Source of the DNA: Rhodobiaceae bacterium
GTDB taxonomy: Bacteria; Pseudomonadota; Alphaproteobacteria; Rhizobiales; Aestuariivirgaceae
Assembly: GCA_009885825.1 (NCBI GenBank)
Contig: VFJY01000067.1
Span: 1-32,803, forward strand
Direction: 5' to 3'
DNA length: 32,803 bases
The translations under genes were made by a program, and so were the position numbers. Positions 31,664 through 32,803 of the stretch are shown here, one piece after another (positions within the stretch are counted from its first letter, which is position 1; the number at the start of each line of letters is the position of its first letter). The notes beneath the pieces are model-generated. The model had not been told where the DNA came from, made no database searches, and saw nothing but the letters and a program-made list of their open reading frames with translations.

Positions 31664-32803
31664 CTATTCAATCTGGCGGCGCGGCTGCCTGAACAGGCCG
31701 GAGAATGATGCGACCATTCTCGGCAGAAGGGCCACGGGCTGCGGCGTTGGCCGGCTCACGGGCGCGGCCAGGGCGCCAAGCAAGGAGACGACCAGCTCTT
31801 CCGTGCCGCCGATATCCTCGTGCAGGATGCCGTGACGCTTTGATGGGATCATGTGCAGCGATTTCTCAAGCGATCCGATCTGGCTGTGAATGAGCCTGGC
31901 GCTGGCCGGATCGACGGCGGGATCATCCGTGCCCTGAATAATTGCAACCGGGCATTTGATCTCAGGCAGGCTGGCCTCCAGCGCATCGATCACCTTGCGC
32001 AGCTCGACAAGGGCGCGCACTGGCATATGACGATATTCGAATTGGGGATGATCAGGTTCCGTCAGATGAAATGGCTTGACGCCGTCTTGCGCATAGACCC
32101 ATTCAGCAAGGCGGTTGATGCCGTGATAGAGCGGCGCGTATTTGACATTCTGGTCACGAAACTTGAGCGGGGCCGAGACCGCCACGACGCCGCGAAGCCC
32201 CGGCGGCCATGATGCCGCCACTTGCAGCGCCAGCGACGCCCCCGTGCCAAAACCCGCAAGCAGCACAGTTTCACTCAGATGAGACATGATCTCGTAACCG
32301 CGCCGCACGGAAGCGAGCCAGTCCTGCCAGTTTCGTTCGCGCAGGTCCCATGGCGAAGTTCCATGGCCTTTTAGCCGCACCCCAAGGACAGGATGGCCCT
32401 GATCGAACAGACGCTGGGCGAGTTTGCGCAGGGAAGCCGGGTTGGCCAGAAAGCCATGCGCGAGTACGACGCCTGATTTGCTTGGCGTCTCGGGTATCAG
32501 CAGAAATGGTTCGCCATTATCGCCTGCCGTTTCCAGCCGATTGATCATGGCATGGCGGGCTTCGGCATATTTTTGCCTGCTGTGCGTCCGGCTGCGCAGC
32601 TCGTCGTCAAAAAGCAATTTTGCCGCAGTCTCACCGGACGCCGCCACGGCGCGCTCCACGATCTTGATGACGTTCGTGAGCAGGGCGATTTCATTGGCGT
32701 AAACGCGTATAACATTTTCGAGGCGGGGATCGCGCTGGCCATTGCCGCCATGAATTGATGGCAGCAGGCGGTAATGGCGGGGAGTGATTTCAATCAGATT
32801 GGC
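31664..32803 (-). CDS. alpha/beta hydrolase-fold protein without the nucleophilic serine; N-terminus beyond right edge
   Basis: The frame is open from the right edge; the visible 379 residues start ANLIEITPRHYRLLP and no start codon is certain (a GTG at 32659 is internal). After a helical ~85-residue lead comes the hydrolase domain: VVLAHGFLANPASLRKLAQR (oxyanion region), LRLKGHG-like VRLKGHGTSPWD, then the nucleophile elbow, which reads AGFGTGASLAL. The canonical Gly-x-Ser-x-Gly has Gly in the Ser position (codon GGC at 32246-32248; AGC would be Ser). Candidate Asp (GTDDPAVDP) and His (KRHGILHED) are kept. The end contains a proline-rich tail. It is therefore either inactive, uses another nucleophile, or suffered a recent point change. 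It may be a lysophospholipase- or carboxylesterase-like protein by fold; substrate unknown. Confidence 0.8.
   Translation of the reverse strand, partial: ANLIEITPRHYRLLPSIHGGNGQRDPRLENVIRVYANEIALLTNVIKIVERAVAASGETAAKLLFDDELRSRTHSRQKYAEARHAMINRLETAGDNGEPFLLIPETPSKSGVVLAHGFLANPASLRKLAQRLFDQGHPVLGVRLKGHGTSPWDLRERNWQDWLASVRRGYEIMSHLSETVLLAGFGTGASLALQVAASWPPGLRGVVAVSAPLKFRDQNVKYAPLYHGINRLAEWVYAQDGVKPFHLTEPDHPQFEYRHMPVRALVELRKVIDALEASLPEIKCPVAIIQGTDDPAVDPASARLIHSQIGSLEKSLHMIPSKRHGILHEDIGGTEELVVSLLGALAAPVSRPTPQPVALLPRMVASFSGLFRQPRRQIE

Noticed and set aside
31515-31835. 106-residue plus-strand open frame after the exporter gene
   Set aside because: Overlaps the convergent hydrolase, has no family likeness and a composition like untranslated DNA.

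Overview
The window looks like chromosomal DNA of an alphaproteobacterium, most likely order Hyphomicrobiales (Rhizobiales). The base composition is moderately GC-rich. The pyrB-pyrC-plsY-dprA run with an inactive-type PyrC, the form I cox cluster and several proteins have an alphaproteobacterial look. This placement is by recognition only; no database search was possible. No rRNA, tRNA or CRISPR array was seen.

Positions 1-11250 are mostly housekeeping genes on the minus strand. They are topA (cut by the left edge), then dprA, plsY, pyrC and pyrB in one tight overlapping operon, preceded by a 227-residue conserved-looking protein with its own near-consensus promoter. Between topA and dprA lies a block of unrelated genes: a small soluble protein, a HutD/Ves cupin, a cation diffusion facilitator with a long C-terminal tail, an MFS transporter, a glutathione S-transferase, and a small secreted-protein gene broken by two single-base losses in A runs.

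Positions 11250-14080 form a repeat-rich accessory patch. It holds a DUF559 endonuclease-like gene framed by two inverted copies of a ~70-bp two-hairpin repeat. Next is a ~1.46-kb segment bounded by a perfect 23-bp inverted repeat, carrying a secreted cupin-like protein. Three more two-hairpin repeats follow, then a frameshifted 3' fragment of gyrB.

Positions 14084-22149 encode a compact aerobic CO dehydrogenase cluster, coxC-M-S-L-D-E-F. CoxL carries the form I active-site motif AYRCSFR, so true CO oxidation is expected. CoxC is an MHYT-LytTR membrane regulator. Just upstream of coxM are LytTR-type 9-bp sites spaced exactly 21 bp, which probably form its operator. Between coxL and coxD a strong Shine-Dalgarno sequence is separated from the ATG by a 36-nt hairpin that would bring the two together, or act as an attenuator.

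Positions 22338-31509 appear to be an organosulfonate catabolic cluster: a LysR regulator, an Asp/Glu-type racemase, an HpsN-like (histidinol-dehydrogenase family) dehydrogenase, a DegT/DnrJ aminotransferase, a CuyA-like L-cysteate sulfo-lyase, a TauABC-type importer and a YeiH/UPF0324 putative sulfite exporter. The set implies import of a C3 sulfonate, conversion to L-cysteate, cleavage to pyruvate, ammonium and sulfite, and sulfite export. The combination of racemase, HisD-fold dehydrogenase and DegT aminotransferase is not a sulfonate route I know, and it is the best candidate here for an undescribed pathway (for example D-cysteinolate degradation). The window ends inside a minus-strand alpha/beta hydrolase whose nucleophilic serine is replaced by glycine.
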